Shown: positions 47,350 through 57,350, numbered from the stretch's first letter. The stretch is DNA of 64,000 nucleotides from Agrobacterium vaccinii (GCF_021310995.1 NZ_CP054151.1:537501-601500), one strand, 5' to 3'. The notes: generated from the sequence alone by a model not told the origin. Made by a program: numbers and translations.

Positions 47350-49506
47350 ATGAAGCTGGGTAAGAGATTTCAGATGCAGACGGCAATCGTTCTGCTAACC
47401 GTGGCAGGTATCGCCATAGTATCGCCTGTGAAGGCGCAGGACAGTGCCGACATCAAAAAATCGCAGCGCAAGGCCGATACCGCACAGACGAGCACGGTCC
47501 TTCAGCCCATCATAGTCGATGGTGCCGGGCAGACCGACGGCTACCAGCCGAAATCGACCAGCACCGCGACCCGCACCGACACGCCGTTGATCGACATTCC
47601 GCAGGCGGTCAATGTGGTCAGCCATGAGGTCATCGAGGACCAGAACGCAACGAATCTGGACGAAGCGCTAGGCAATATCAGCGGGGTCACGCAGACGAAC
47701 ACGCTGGGTGGCACGCAGGATTCCGTCATTCGTCGCGGTTTCGGGGATAATCGCGACGGCTCGATTTTGACCAACGGCCTGAAGACGGCCCTGCCCCGTT
47801 CGTTCAATGCCATGACCGACCGTGTCGAAGTCCTCAAGGGACCTTCCTCGACGCTCTACGGCATTCTTGATCCCGGCGGCATGGTCAATGTCGTCACGAA
47901 GAAGCCGAAGAACACGTTCTCGGGCGACGTCTACGGCAGCGCATCAAGCTTTGGCGGTGGAAAGACGGGACTGGATTTCACCGGTCCAATCGAAGGGACC
48001 GACTTCTCCTATCGCCTCATCGGTGAGTACGAAAACACCGACTACTGGCGCAATTTCGGCGACACAAAGAAGTGGCTCATCTCCCCGTCTCTGACATGGA
48101 CCGGCGAAGACACGGAGATCACAGCCACCTATATGCACGAAGACTACAGCGTACCGTTCGACCGTGGCACCATCTTCGACACCACCACGGGACGCGCCGT
48201 CAATGTCGACCGCAAAATCCGGTTCGACGAGCCCTACAACATCACGGACGGCAAATCAGACCTCTTCCAGATCGAGATCGATCACGAACTTTCCGATAAC
48301 TGGAAGCTTGGTATCGATTACAGCTACAGCCGCAACGAATATTCCGACAATCAGGCACGTGTCATGGGCTATACGCCGTCTACAGGCGCCGTCAGCCGCC
48401 GCGCGGATGCAACCGATTATTCGACGATCTACAACCATGCTCTCCGTGCCGATTTGACTGGCGAGGTGGAGATCGGCGGTTTGCAACACGATCTGTTGAT
48501 CGGTGCCTCCTACGACTACAGCGACACACTTCGAACCAACATGATCCGCTGCGGCTCCGCGTTCAATTTCAACATTTATAACCCGGTCTATGGCAACATG
48601 CCTGCCTGCACGAACGTTTCCAATTTCGACAGCGACCAGAGTGAAGAGCTATCCACCGCATCCGTCTATGTACAAGACTCCATTCATCTGAATGAACAAT
48701 GGATCGTCGTCGGCGGACTGCGTTATCAATATTACGATCTGCTGGCAGGCAAAGGCAGACCTTTCATCAGCAACACAGATAGCTTCGGCGATGCGCTCGT
48801 ACCGAACGCCGGTATCGTCTACAAGGTGACACCGGATATCTCGCTCTACGCCAATGCCGCCAAGACCTTCCGTCCTCAATCCTCCATCGCAAGCCTGTAC
48901 GGCAATCTGAAGCCGGAGGAAGGGGTGTCCTACGAGGTGGGCTCCAAGTTCGAGCTCCCGTCCGGCTTGACCGCAAATGTCGCGCTCTACACCTCCGACA
49001 AGGAGAATGTGGCCTATACCGACGGACTGGTTGTAAAAACGGCGGGTCTCGTCAGGGCGCGGGGCCTGGAAGTGGATGTCGCAGGCGCATTGACCTCGGA
49101 CCTCGATTTCATCGCAAGCTACGCCTACACCGACGCGAAGGTTCTGGAAGGCGAGAATGCGGGCAAGCGCCCGGTCAACGTCGCACGCCACACCGCCTCG
49201 CTGTATCTCGCCTACGACGTCGGGGAATTCGGAGCATCCGGCAACAGCCTAAAGGTCGGTGGCGGTATAAGGGCTGTCGGTGAGCGCGCCGGCATCAACA
49301 GCAATGGCTATTTCCTTCCCGGCTATGCGGTCGTGGATGCCTTTGCCGCCTACACGTTCGAGCTGGAACGCCCGATTACGCTTCAGCTGAATTTGAAGAA
49401 TATTTTCGACCGTACCTACTACACGTCATCGATCGGCGGCACAGCTTTCGGCAACCAGATCGGCGAACCGTTCAATGCGACGCTGACAGCGCGGGTCAAG
49501 TTCTGA
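47350..49506 (+). CDS. TonB-dependent siderophore receptor (system 1)
   Basis: A 718-residue outer-membrane receptor. Signal peptide about 1-30 (ending VKAQ), plug domain about 65-165 (DIPQAVNVVSHEVIEDQNA, VEVLKGPSSTLYG, DPGGMVNVVTKKP) and a 22-strand barrel ending with Phe in TARVKF, as outer-membrane proteins do. It belongs to the FhuA/FoxA-type group that takes up ferric siderophores with TonB energy. It is divergent from importer operon 1, its presumed partner. The siderophore is unknown. Confidence 0.95.
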   Translation: MKLGKRFQMQTAIVLLTVAGIAIVSPVKAQDSADIKKSQRKADTAQTSTVLQPIIVDGAGQTDGYQPKSTSTATRTDTPLIDIPQAVNVVSHEVIEDQNATNLDEALGNISGVTQTNTLGGTQDSVIRRGFGDNRDGSILTNGLKTALPRSFNAMTDRVEVLKGPSSTLYGILDPGGMVNVVTKKPKNTFSGDVYGSASSFGGGKTGLDFTGPIEGTDFSYRLIGEYENTDYWRNFGDTKKWLISPSLTWTGEDTEITATYMHEDYSVPFDRGTIFDTTTGRAVNVDRKIRFDEPYNITDGKSDLFQIEIDHELSDNWKLGIDYSYSRNEYSDNQARVMGYTPSTGAVSRRADATDYSTIYNHALRADLTGEVEIGGLQHDLLIGASYDYSDTLRTNMIRCGSAFNFNIYNPVYGNMPACTNVSNFDSDQSEELSTASVYVQDSIHLNEQWIVVGGLRYQYYDLLAGKGRPFISNTDSFGDALVPNAGIVYKVTPDISLYANAAKTFRPQSSIASLYGNLKPEEGVSYEVGSKFELPSGLTANVALYTSDKENVAYTDGLVVKTAGLVRARGLEVDVAGALTSDLDFIASYAYTDAKVLEGENAGKRPVNVARHTASLYLAYDVGEFGASGNSLKVGGGIRAVGERAGINSNGYFLPGYAVVDAFAAYTFELERPITLQLNLKNIFDRTYYTSSIGGTAFGNQIGEPFNATLTARVKF

Positions 49507-49638
49507 TACCGGGCAAAGCTGAATCTGCGTACTCGCAAATGTCAACGGCGGGCGGCTTGTGCCGTCCCACGGTTGTGTGCTGATATCGGATGATGGCGGC
49601 CTAGTGATTGGCGCAGTCGGTATTGGGAGGAATGACAT

Positions 49639-51084
49639 ATGATCGTCGAGTTGCTTATCGATGGAAAAGACCAGAAGGCCGAGGGCGGGCGCACTTTTGA
49701 CCGCCTTGACCCGGTGACGGGAACCATGGCCGCACAGGCTGCCGCTGCAAGCACTGCGGATGCCGAACGTGCCGTCGCTTCCGCCGCAAAGGCGTTCGAG
49801 ACATGGTCGAAGACAGGCCCCAACCATCGCCGCGCCCTGTTGATGAAAGCAGCCGACGTGATGGACAGCAAGGTTGCGTCCTTCGTGGAAGCCATGATTT
49901 CGGAGACTGGCGCGACCGGCCTTTGGGCGGGCTTCAACGTCAAGCTTGCAGCCGGTGTCATCCGCGAAGCAGCAGCAATGGTCACACAGCTTGGCGGTGA
50001 GGTCATTCCGGCAGACAAGCCCAACACGCTGGCGATGGGCATCCTGAAACCCAAAGGCGTCTGCCTCGCCATTGCGCCTTGGAATGCGCCGGTCATCCTG
50101 GGCACGCGCGCCGTCGCGATGGCAATCGCATGTGGCAATACGGTCGTCCTCAAATCTTCCGAACTCTGCCCTGCGACACATCGGCTGATCGGCGATTGCT
50201 TTACGGAGGCGGGTTTCCCGGCCGGCGTTCTCAACGTCATCAGCAACGCACCGCAGGACGCAGCATCCCTTGTCGAGGCCCTGATCGCAGACAAACGTGT
50301 GCGCCACGTCAACTTTACCGGCTCTTCCAAAGTCGGGCGGATCATCGGGCGGCTGGCGGGAGAAAATCTCAAGCCTGCGCTGCTGGAACTCGGTGGCAAG
50401 GCCCCATTGGTGGTTCTGGATGATGCCGACATCGACGGTGCAGTGAATGCGGCGATTTTTGGCGCTTTCATGAATCAGGGCCAGATTTGCATGTCCACGG
50501 AGCGGATCATCGTCGATCAGTCCATCGCCGACGACTTCGTCGCCAAACTTGCTGCCCGCGCCAACGCCCTTCCCGCCGGAAACCCGCGTGAGAAAGTCGT
50601 TCTGGGCTCTCTGGTCACGCCCGAAGCTGCGGAAAAAATGGATGCCATCATTGCTGACGCCACCGCCAAAGGCGGCAAGGTCGTTGCAGGCGGCACGCGT
50701 AACAATACGATCGTTACCGCCACCATCATCGATCACGCCGCGCCCGGCATGAAGATTTACGACGAAGAATCCTTCGGTCCGGTCAAGCCGGTCATTCGTG
50801 TGAAGGACGAGGCAGAGGCCATCCGCGTTGCCAATGATACGGAATATGGTCTGTCCGCCGCAGTGTTCAGCCGCGACGTCGGACGTGCCATGCGCGTGGC
50901 GGACCAAATCCAATCCGGCATTTGCCACATCAACGGACCAACCGTCTCCGATGAACCGCAAATGCCGTTTGGAGGCGTCAAGGCGTCCGGTTATGGCCGC
51001 TTCGGTGGCAAGGCTGCCATCGCCGAATTCACCGACCTGCGCTGGATAACAATCGAAGACGCCGGACAGCACTACCCGTTCTGA
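49639..51084 (+). CDS. NAD(P)-dependent aldehyde dehydrogenase
   Basis: A 481-residue aldehyde dehydrogenase with N149 (PWNAP), general base E250 (LELGGK) and catalytic C284 (NQGQICMS). It resembles vanillin/salicylaldehyde or succinate-semialdehyde dehydrogenases, but the substrate cannot be set. GGAGGA precedes the ATG. It is a single gene with a strong terminator after it. An aromatic-aldehyde role would suit the aromatic-acid theme at 12726-19523, which is only a guess. Confidence 0.93.
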   Translation: MIVELLIDGKDQKAEGGRTFDRLDPVTGTMAAQAAAASTADAERAVASAAKAFETWSKTGPNHRRALLMKAADVMDSKVASFVEAMISETGATGLWAGFNVKLAAGVIREAAAMVTQLGGEVIPADKPNTLAMGILKPKGVCLAIAPWNAPVILGTRAVAMAIACGNTVVLKSSELCPATHRLIGDCFTEAGFPAGVLNVISNAPQDAASLVEALIADKRVRHVNFTGSSKVGRIIGRLAGENLKPALLELGGKAPLVVLDDADIDGAVNAAIFGAFMNQGQICMSTERIIVDQSIADDFVAKLAARANALPAGNPREKVVLGSLVTPEAAEKMDAIIADATAKGGKVVAGGTRNNTIVTATIIDHAAPGMKIYDEESFGPVKPVIRVKDEAEAIRVANDTEYGLSAAVFSRDVGRAMRVADQIQSGICHINGPTVSDEPQMPFGGVKASGYGRFGGKAAIAEFTDLRWITIEDAGQHYPF

Positions 51085-51091
51085 AAAATCT

Positions 51092-51126
51092 CCGTAGCAA
51101 TCGCTCTCATGCGATTGCTACGGTTT
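51092..51126. terminator. Bidirectional intrinsic terminator, aldehyde dehydrogenase / ltrA-like gene
   Basis: CCGTAGCAATCG (51092-51103) pairs perfectly with CGATTGCTACGG (51112-51123) over an eight-base loop. TTTCT follows on the plus strand and AGATTTTT on the minus strand. It separates two convergent genes. Confidence 0.92.
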
Positions 51127-51140
51127 CTCGCCCGATGCCA

Positions 51141-52349
51141 TCAGGCCATGTCGGGTGCCTGCTTCTTCAGCGCCACATATTCCCAAATCGCCACCAGTAA
51201 CAGAACCGTCACGGCGGCAATCTGCAACGCGTAAAGCGGCATTCCCTGTAGCAGCAAGAGAACGATGAGCACGCCAATCCCAACGAAGTGCGAGATCGGG
51301 CGGACATATGACGCCGCAATTTTCACACCGATGTTTCCCGCCAGAAACAGGATCGGCCCGCCAACGATGGCAAGCGACTCGCGCCATGTGGAATGCTCGT
51401 AACTGTGAGATAGGCTGAAGTCTTCGCCGACAGCCGTCAGGATAATGCCTGCGACGATAGGAAGATGCCCGTAATTGAACAGCGTCTGCGCAATCTTCTC
51501 AGGCTCGGCAGACTCCTCGGCTTTTTCGGATGCTTTTTCCTGCCCATGGTGGAAATAAATCCACCACATCAACACCGTGCTGGTAAAGGCCGCGCAGAAA
51601 ACGATGAAGCTGAGACTTGAGTTCATATGGTCGGTCGCGGTCTGTCCTGTCGTCAGAATCGTCTCACCGAGACAAATGAGCACGAAGAGTGCACATCTTT
51701 CCGCTAGATGCTCTCCCGAAAGATGCAGCTTTTCGTGTTCTCCGGTTTTCAGCCCGGGGAAATAATATTTTACCGTAGGGCCTGCATATTCAATACCGAT
51801 GGCAACGGCCCAGAGACCGATCTGCCATTCCAGACTTTCGGCCAAGCCACCGCACAGCCAGAAAATGCTGGAGACGCCCAGCCATATCGCCATGCGTGTG
51901 AAGGTCAGCGAGTTCTCGTGAGCGACGCCCTTGAAGACATAGAGGGCGAAAAGCGATCGCATCACCTGCATGCCGCTATAGATCAGGGCAAAGGTAAAAC
52001 TCTGATCGTCGAACGCTTTGGGCAGCGCGATTGCAAGCAGCACACCTGCAAACATCATCGAAAACAGAAACAGCCGGACAAGTCCGGCCTCCGTATTCAA
52101 CATGTTGGTCAGCCAAGTGATCTGCACCCATAGCCACCATAAAGCCAGAATGATGATGGCCGCTTCCAGTAATGCGGTAGAGCCGAAATCCTTGGCGAGG
52201 GTATGAGAGAGCTGGATCATCGCAAACACAAAGACGAGATCAAAAAATAGTTCAGGAAAAGTCGGCTTTCCAGCCTCTGCATCGGCCTGCCGGATAAGCC
52301 GCCACTTCGAGCCAGTTTTCATGCTCGAAGTCTCCATGGTCTGCCCCAT
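51141..52349 (-). CDS. LtrA-family (low temperature requirement A) membrane protein
   Basis: A 402-residue polytopic protein of the LtrA family, with FPELFFDLVFVFAMIQLSHTL near the N-terminus, AERCALFVLICLGETIL in the middle and about 12 hydrophobic segments. LtrA was named for growth at low temperature in Listeria; its molecular role is not established. The ATG at 52349 has GAGGAA 11 bases upstream; ATGs at 52337 and 52322 are alternatives. It ends at a shared terminator. Confidence 0.87.
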   Translation of the reverse strand: MGQTMETSSMKTGSKWRLIRQADAEAGKPTFPELFFDLVFVFAMIQLSHTLAKDFGSTALLEAAIIILALWWLWVQITWLTNMLNTEAGLVRLFLFSMMFAGVLLAIALPKAFDDQSFTFALIYSGMQVMRSLFALYVFKGVAHENSLTFTRMAIWLGVSSIFWLCGGLAESLEWQIGLWAVAIGIEYAGPTVKYYFPGLKTGEHEKLHLSGEHLAERCALFVLICLGETILTTGQTATDHMNSSLSFIVFCAAFTSTVLMWWIYFHHGQEKASEKAEESAEPEKIAQTLFNYGHLPIVAGIILTAVGEDFSLSHSYEHSTWRESLAIVGGPILFLAGNIGVKIAASYVRPISHFVGIGVLIVLLLLQGMPLYALQIAAVTVLLLVAIWEYVALKKQAPDMA

Positions 52350-52386
52350 AAATGTTCTGTTCCTCAAAAATCCAAAAGCTTGAATA

Positions 52387-52677
52387 TCAGTTTGAAGCCA
52401 TCTGCGAACGGGCTTCTTCACGCACTAATGCGTCGGCGCGACCGAAAAGCGCAACCTCTTTAGAATTGTCTGGGAAGAAACGTGGGCCGACAAGCCTCAC
52501 CTGGCGACCGCTGACATCAACGATGTATCCAGCCTGTGCCTTGACGGGTCGTTTCGTTTCGATGCTCACAGCCGACTGTTTGATATCGAGGCTGCTCACC
52601 TCAATGTCCTGCGCTACGGCGGCGGTTACAAAACAAAATACGGCACCCACGGCGGCACCAATGGCAACCCGTTCCAT
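52387..52677 (-). CDS. Small exported protein of unknown function
   Basis: A 96-residue protein with a clear signal peptide (MERVAIGAAVGAVFCFV..., cleavage near AVAQ, about residue 23) and a mature part of about 73 residues with SGRQVRLVGPRFFPDN. GGAG lies 7 bases before the ATG. It reads in the same direction as the LtrA-family gene 37 bases on, so the two may be co-transcribed. I do not recognise the family. It is probably periplasmic. Confidence 0.7.
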   Translation of the reverse strand: MERVAIGAAVGAVFCFVTAAVAQDIEVSSLDIKQSAVSIETKRPVKAQAGYIVDVSGRQVRLVGPRFFPDNSKEVALFGRADALVREEARSQMASN

Positions 52678-53076
52678 CAACAATCTCCTGAATATACTGA
52701 GCTTTTGTGGCTCTTCAACACAAGAGGCGGGTGTTTTGTTCCATTCGTTCTATCGACGGTTCATGCAGCAAGCGGATGGTGTGGCCGGGATGTCATTACC
52801 GCCCTTTTGCAGATGAAGGCGCTCAGTGCGCTGCGGTTCATAACAAGAGGTCAAACGTTTCCCACAGACATCAGGGGATAGGTTTCGAGAAGACCCGTTT
52901 TCGAGCCTAACTTGCTATATGTTATAAACATGATATTTCTAGTCATCTAATGGCATTCATGTCGGAAATGCCTTGGCCCATGTCTGCGCATAAAGCGGGT
53001 AATGGCGAAGTTTTGCTTGGCGCGCCGATTTTCAAGCGCATGAGACTGGTTTGAAATTGTGACGTATCTGCACTCA
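52678..53076. promoter_or_regulatory. Divergent region upstream of the AraC gene
   Basis: About 400 bases without a credible gene. It contains the promoter of the small exported protein and, near 52910-52960, an AT-rich stretch with the dyad ATGTT-ATA-AACAT (52919-52931), likely the araC promoter region. No TGA-N9-TCA box was noticed here. Confidence 0.45.
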
Positions 53077-53952
53077 ATGACATCTTTCACGGACGGCATC
53101 CGTGCGCTGGGACCTGCCAGGTGGCGTGGTCTCGACGGGCTGATCAGCGTGTTCTGGGACGCCGAGGCGCATGCAGGAGCAACCGGTTACTACCTGTCAC
53201 CAGACCCGCGCATCGTCATATTCTTCAACGATGTCTCCTCGCACATCCTCATGAGCAACCGCGACGGTAAAACTGCCGATGCTTACAGGCCAATGAAGAA
53301 GGCGATCTATGTGCCCGCCGGGGTGCCGCTGTGGACCAGCTTCACATCGTTTCACCGCTTCTCCCACGTCGACATTCACCTGCACAAAGACCGGATGTTG
53401 AAATATCTGCTGCCGTCAGTCGGAAGCTCCGTCGCCGCCAGCGCGCTGCGCAGGCCGGTCGAGATTCAGGATACACAGGCAGTCGAAGTGCTAGCCAGCC
53501 TTTTGGTCGATGAATTGATCCACCCCGCCAAACACGCAATCTACGCCGAAAGCCTCGTCGGCAGCATCATTGCAGGTCTTCTGGATCTGCGTGAGGGGCA
53601 CCCTGAAGACAACACCAACGCGCGGCTGACCCAAGCGCAGATGAACAAGCTCATCTCCGTCGTCAATACCCGCGCCGACCGCCGGATGACCGTCTGCGAA
53701 ATGGCTGAGATCGTCGGTCTCTCGGAAAGCTGGTTCGCCAATGTCTTCAAGCTAACCACAGGCAAAACACCCTTACAGTGGCAATTGAGCAGGCGCATCG
53801 ACCTTGCCCGGACCATGCTGACGGACAGTGATCTCAGCGTGGCAGCGATTGCGGCACAGCTCGGTTTTTCAGATCAGGCCCATTTGACAAAGACCTTCAG
53901 GCAAGTCGCAGGCGAAACGCCCGCCGCATGGCGTCGTATGCAGCGGGGTTAA
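53077..53952 (+). CDS. AraC-family regulator, probably of siderophore uptake
   Basis: A 291-residue AraC regulator. The C-terminal DNA-binding domain (about 190-290) has two helix-turn-helix motifs: MTVCEMAEIVGLSESWFANV and LSVAAIAAQLGFSDQAHLTK. The N-terminal part is an effector domain without clear motifs. The start is uncertain (ATG 53077 or GTG 53059; neither has a good ribosome site). It is convergent with the siderophore receptor gene 37 bases away, like RhrA/PchR-type activators beside their receptor genes. Confidence 0.88.
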   Translation: MTSFTDGIRALGPARWRGLDGLISVFWDAEAHAGATGYYLSPDPRIVIFFNDVSSHILMSNRDGKTADAYRPMKKAIYVPAGVPLWTSFTSFHRFSHVDIHLHKDRMLKYLLPSVGSSVAASALRRPVEIQDTQAVEVLASLLVDELIHPAKHAIYAESLVGSIIAGLLDLREGHPEDNTNARLTQAQMNKLISVVNTRADRRMTVCEMAEIVGLSESWFANVFKLTTGKTPLQWQLSRRIDLARTMLTDSDLSVAAIAAQLGFSDQAHLTKTFRQVAGETPAAWRRMQRG

Positions 53953-53989
53953 TCAGTCTTAGGCGCGAGATATTCGGTGTTGTTACACC

Positions 53990-56110
53990 TCACCACTTAT
54001 GTCGCAAGGTCGCCCAGACCTCACGTCCGGGATTATAGAAATCGGCCCCGAAACCACCGTTCGCTACGTATTTTTTGTTGAACACGTTGCTGGCGTTGAC
54101 TTCCAGCGTCGTGTTTTCCTGGAGCTTGTAAGAAAAGGCTGCATCGAAGACGACAGTTCCTTTTTTCCCGGATGCATTGTCGTCACCATAGAAATAAGAG
54201 CCCACGTAGCGACCACCTGCCCCAAACGTCATGTCACCGCGACTGTCATTGCCTTCCAGGGTGTAACTTGCCCAAACAGAGGCCATATGCTCTGGAACGA
54301 GCGCAAGCTGGTTACCGACATTGACTCCGCCGATGTTGCGAGCAATCTCCGTGTCGAGAAACGTATAGGCAGCGGTCAGATTGATGTTTTCAGTAACTTC
54401 AGCTTTTGCCTCTAGCTCAAAACCACGCGACTTGGCCTGTCCGACCGTGTACTGAACGCCTGTATTCGGATCAGCCACAGCATAGTTTTCACGGGTCAGA
54501 TCGAAGACAGACGCCGTGAAAAGTGCCGGGAAGGCATCAGGCCGATACTTGACCCCGACCTCGACCTGCTTACCCGTTTCCGGATCAAGCCCGACAGACG
54601 GCGGGGAAACTGATTCAGCATAGCTTGAATACACCGCTAATTCTTCGAAAGCTCGATAGCTGACGCCAACCCGTTTTGTAAATTCACTGTTGCTACTTTT
54701 ACCGGATACGCCTGACATTTCATCAGTCTCATCAACATTTATCCAGTCGTTCCGTAAACCGACGGAAACGATGACTTTCTCTGCGAATGTCAACTCTTGC
54801 TGAAGATACAATGCTTTGGAGTTATCGTCAGAGGATGTGCTTGCGTAGAGTGGAACAGACGTCGGACGACCGCTATAGACCGGATTGGTCCAATCTATTC
54901 CTGGAGCAGGTCCATAATAGGTATCATTTGTTGAGGAATTTGAATTGTACTCTACACCCAGTAACGTGCGGCTTTCGACGTCGCTGAAATTTGTGTCGTA
55001 CTGAAGATGTGCATCAACGATGAAATCTTCCGCAGAATACTCGTTAGCAAAAAAAGCTCGGCCGGCCGTCGTTGATCCGCTTGTCGGCGTTGTCGCAATA
55101 TAGGCATAACCAAAGTTTGTATTCGTGTTGCTATAGCGAGCGTTAGCTCCAAATCGAAGTCCTGATCCAAAATCATGATCGAGCATGGCACTGACCGTGT
55201 TTCTGTTCGTGCCACGATAGTTAAAGTCAGGCTCACCAAAGAAACGGCTCCGGTCAAAATTGGAGCCTACTGGGTGGCCACCACTTCCCGGTACACCATC
55301 ACCATTTATGTGATCGTAAACGATAGTCAAAGTCGTCGAGTCAGTTGGACGCCACGTCAGGCCTCCCATGAAAAACTTCTGATCATCCCGTGAATAATCA
55401 TATTCCGCGTCCGCTTTTCTAAGCTTTCCCGTAAACCGGTAGGACAGAGTATCGTCATCGGTGATGTTGTCGCCAAAATCCACGCCGGTTTCTGCTCGAT
55501 TATTCACTCCGCCAGTGACATATGCCTCTCCAAACCTTTCGGATTTTGGCGTTTTCGTCACCAAATTTACGGAACCGCCTGGGTCTGAAACGCCCGACGT
55601 AGAGTTAGCCCCTTTCAGTACTTCTACTCGTTCAAAAGCGTAGGTTTCCTCGCGTGCAGCCCCAAATGGACGACCCAAGGCCAATCCGTCACGATACGTA
55701 TAAGCATCGAAACCACGTATTTTGAAAAAATCATAACGATCATCAGAGCCATAAAAATCCGTGCTGACACCGGGCGTGTATTGTAGCACTTCCTCAACGC
55801 TGGTCGCGCCTCGTTGCTCGATTTCTTTGGCTGTAATGACTGAAACCGACGCAGGCGTATCAAGAATATCGGTTGCCATTTTACTGACGCTCGACGCATT
55901 CGTCGCCACGATGGTCTTGGCATCGCTATCACCACCCGCACCCTGTACTACGATCGTCTCCAGCACTGTGCCGGAACCCTGTGCATCAGCCTCCTGAGCA
56001 AGCAGCCTGACTGGCGCCAGCGCGACAAGGGCCGTGCAACCCAATAGAAACGCCTGGCGGTAACGGCGACGCGCGTGGCCATGGTTTGCGCTGGTGGTTT
56101 CAATGCTCAT
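53990..56110 (-). CDS. TonB-dependent siderophore receptor (system 2)
   Basis: A 706-residue outer-membrane receptor with a signal peptide (about 1-38, ending LLAQ), a plug (DTPASVSVITAKEIEQRGAT, FFKIRGFDAYTYRDG, VEVLKGANS, DPGGSVNLVTKTP) and a barrel ending in aromatic ATLRHKW. The ATG at 56110 fits the signal peptide; the longer open frame does not. The middle of the gene is visibly richer in A and T than its neighbours. It is divergent from binding protein 2, its presumed partner. Confidence 0.94.
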   Translation of the reverse strand: MSIETTSANHGHARRRYRQAFLLGCTALVALAPVRLLAQEADAQGSGTVLETIVVQGAGGDSDAKTIVATNASSVSKMATDILDTPASVSVITAKEIEQRGATSVEEVLQYTPGVSTDFYGSDDRYDFFKIRGFDAYTYRDGLALGRPFGAAREETYAFERVEVLKGANSTSGVSDPGGSVNLVTKTPKSERFGEAYVTGGVNNRAETGVDFGDNITDDDTLSYRFTGKLRKADAEYDYSRDDQKFFMGGLTWRPTDSTTLTIVYDHINGDGVPGSGGHPVGSNFDRSRFFGEPDFNYRGTNRNTVSAMLDHDFGSGLRFGANARYSNTNTNFGYAYIATTPTSGSTTAGRAFFANEYSAEDFIVDAHLQYDTNFSDVESRTLLGVEYNSNSSTNDTYYGPAPGIDWTNPVYSGRPTSVPLYASTSSDDNSKALYLQQELTFAEKVIVSVGLRNDWINVDETDEMSGVSGKSSNSEFTKRVGVSYRAFEELAVYSSYAESVSPPSVGLDPETGKQVEVGVKYRPDAFPALFTASVFDLTRENYAVADPNTGVQYTVGQAKSRGFELEAKAEVTENINLTAAYTFLDTEIARNIGGVNVGNQLALVPEHMASVWASYTLEGNDSRGDMTFGAGGRYVGSYFYGDDNASGKKGTVVFDAAFSYKLQENTTLEVNASNVFNKKYVANGGFGADFYNPGREVWATLRHKW

Positions 56111-56300
56111 GATCAAATTCCAGATGTCGAGTGCTGATTCTGGCAACCTCGGTGGAAAACCCGGCGCCCCCTGTATCGCCTGATAACTTGAGGCCGTTAG
56201 TCTGGTATTGTACAATTCCACGGTTTTGTAAAAAACCACGGAAACTTCCTTGGCCATCGCAACAGCTTGTCAGATCGGTCTTGACCTTCCATCGTGAAGC

Positions 56301-56315
56301 TGAGACTTCAAGTCA
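56301..56315. promoter_or_regulatory. RirA-type iron box, siderophore system 2
   Basis: TGAGACTTCAAGTCA fits TGA-N9-TCA and lies 28 bases before the binding-protein start codon. A near match with TCT in place of TCA lies at 56189-56203, nearer the divergent receptor gene. Control by RirA is inferred from the consensus and the iron-uptake context. Confidence 0.62.
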
Positions 56316-56342
56316 AGTTTCAATACGGAAGAAAGTTTGCCC

Positions 56343-57350
56343 ATGCTGCGCTTCATTCGCGCTCTCGCGCCCTTCATGGCCCTGTGCCTGCACCTCTTCT
56401 TTGCAGCGAGCGCTGCACACGCCGAGGGCACATCCTATCCTCTCGTCATCAAACACGCCTTGGGCACCACAACGATTGAAAAGAAGCCGCAGCGCGTCGC
56501 TACCGTTGCCTGGGCCAATCATGAAGTGCCCCTGGCGCTTGGCATCTTGCCTGTGGGTTTCGCTGCGGCCAATTTTGGAGATGACGATGGTGACGGGCTG
56601 TTGCCATGGGTGGCGGAGAAGCTGAAAGCTCTAGGTGCGGAAAAGCCTGTGCTGTTCGATGAGGGCGATGGCATCGATTTCGAAGCTGTCGCGGCCACCA
56701 AGCCGGATGTGATCCTCGCGGCCTATTCCGGTCTCAGTCAGGCCGACTACGATACGCTGAGCCAGATCGCGCCCGTCATCGCCTATCCGCAATCACCATG
56801 GGCAACAGACTGGCGCGAGATGATCCGCTTCAATAGCCTCGGGCTCGGCATGGCTCAGGAAGGCGAGGCCCTGATCCAGCGGATCGACGCGGAGATTGCC
56901 GATGTCGTGGCGGGTTTTCCTCAGCTCAAGAACAAGACGGCCATGTTCGTCACCCACCTCGATACGACCAACCTCAGCACCGTCAATTTCTATACGGCCA
57001 ATGACACACGCGTGAAATTCTTTGCCGATCTGGGCCTCACATCACCGAAAAGCGTGAAGGATGCGACCAAGCCTGGCCAGTTCGCTTCCGGTGTCAGCGC
57101 AGAGCGTGTCGATGCCTTCGACGATGTCGATATCCTCGTGACCTATGGCGGTCAGGCGCTGTTCGATGCAGTGAAGGCCGATCCGCTTCTGTCCAGAATG
57201 CCAGCTATCGAGCACAATTCCATCGTCATGCTCGGTCGCAACCCGCTCGGCACAGCGGCAAACCCGACGCCGCTGTCGATTTCATGGGTGTTGAAAGACT
57301 ACGCGGCCATGCTGGCGCAGGCTGCGGAAAAGTCTGCCGGAAAGCCTTGA
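56343..57350 (+). CDS. Iron-siderophore ABC transporter binding protein (system 2)
   Basis: A 335-residue class III binding protein (PF01497) with a signal peptide (about 1-26, ending AHAEG). Fold stretches are QRVATVAWANHEVPLALGI and FEAVAATKPDVILAAYSGL, as in FepB/FecB-like proteins. I chose the ATG at 56343, after GGAAGAAAG. Its stop overlaps the next start as TGATG. First gene of a four-gene importer operon. Confidence 0.93.
   Translation: MLRFIRALAPFMALCLHLFFAASAAHAEGTSYPLVIKHALGTTTIEKKPQRVATVAWANHEVPLALGILPVGFAAANFGDDDGDGLLPWVAEKLKALGAEKPVLFDEGDGIDFEAVAATKPDVILAAYSGLSQADYDTLSQIAPVIAYPQSPWATDWREMIRFNSLGLGMAQEGEALIQRIDAEIADVVAGFPQLKNKTAMFVTHLDTTNLSTVNFYTANDTRVKFFADLGLTSPKSVKDATKPGQFASGVSAERVDAFDDVDILVTYGGQALFDAVKADPLLSRMPAIEHNSIVMLGRNPLGTAANPTPLSISWVLKDYAAMLAQAAEKSAGKP

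Noticed and set aside
49426..51072. Minus-strand frame of 548 codons opposite the aldehyde dehydrogenase
   Set aside because: Antisense shadow; the plus-strand enzyme has all catalytic residues and a ribosome site.
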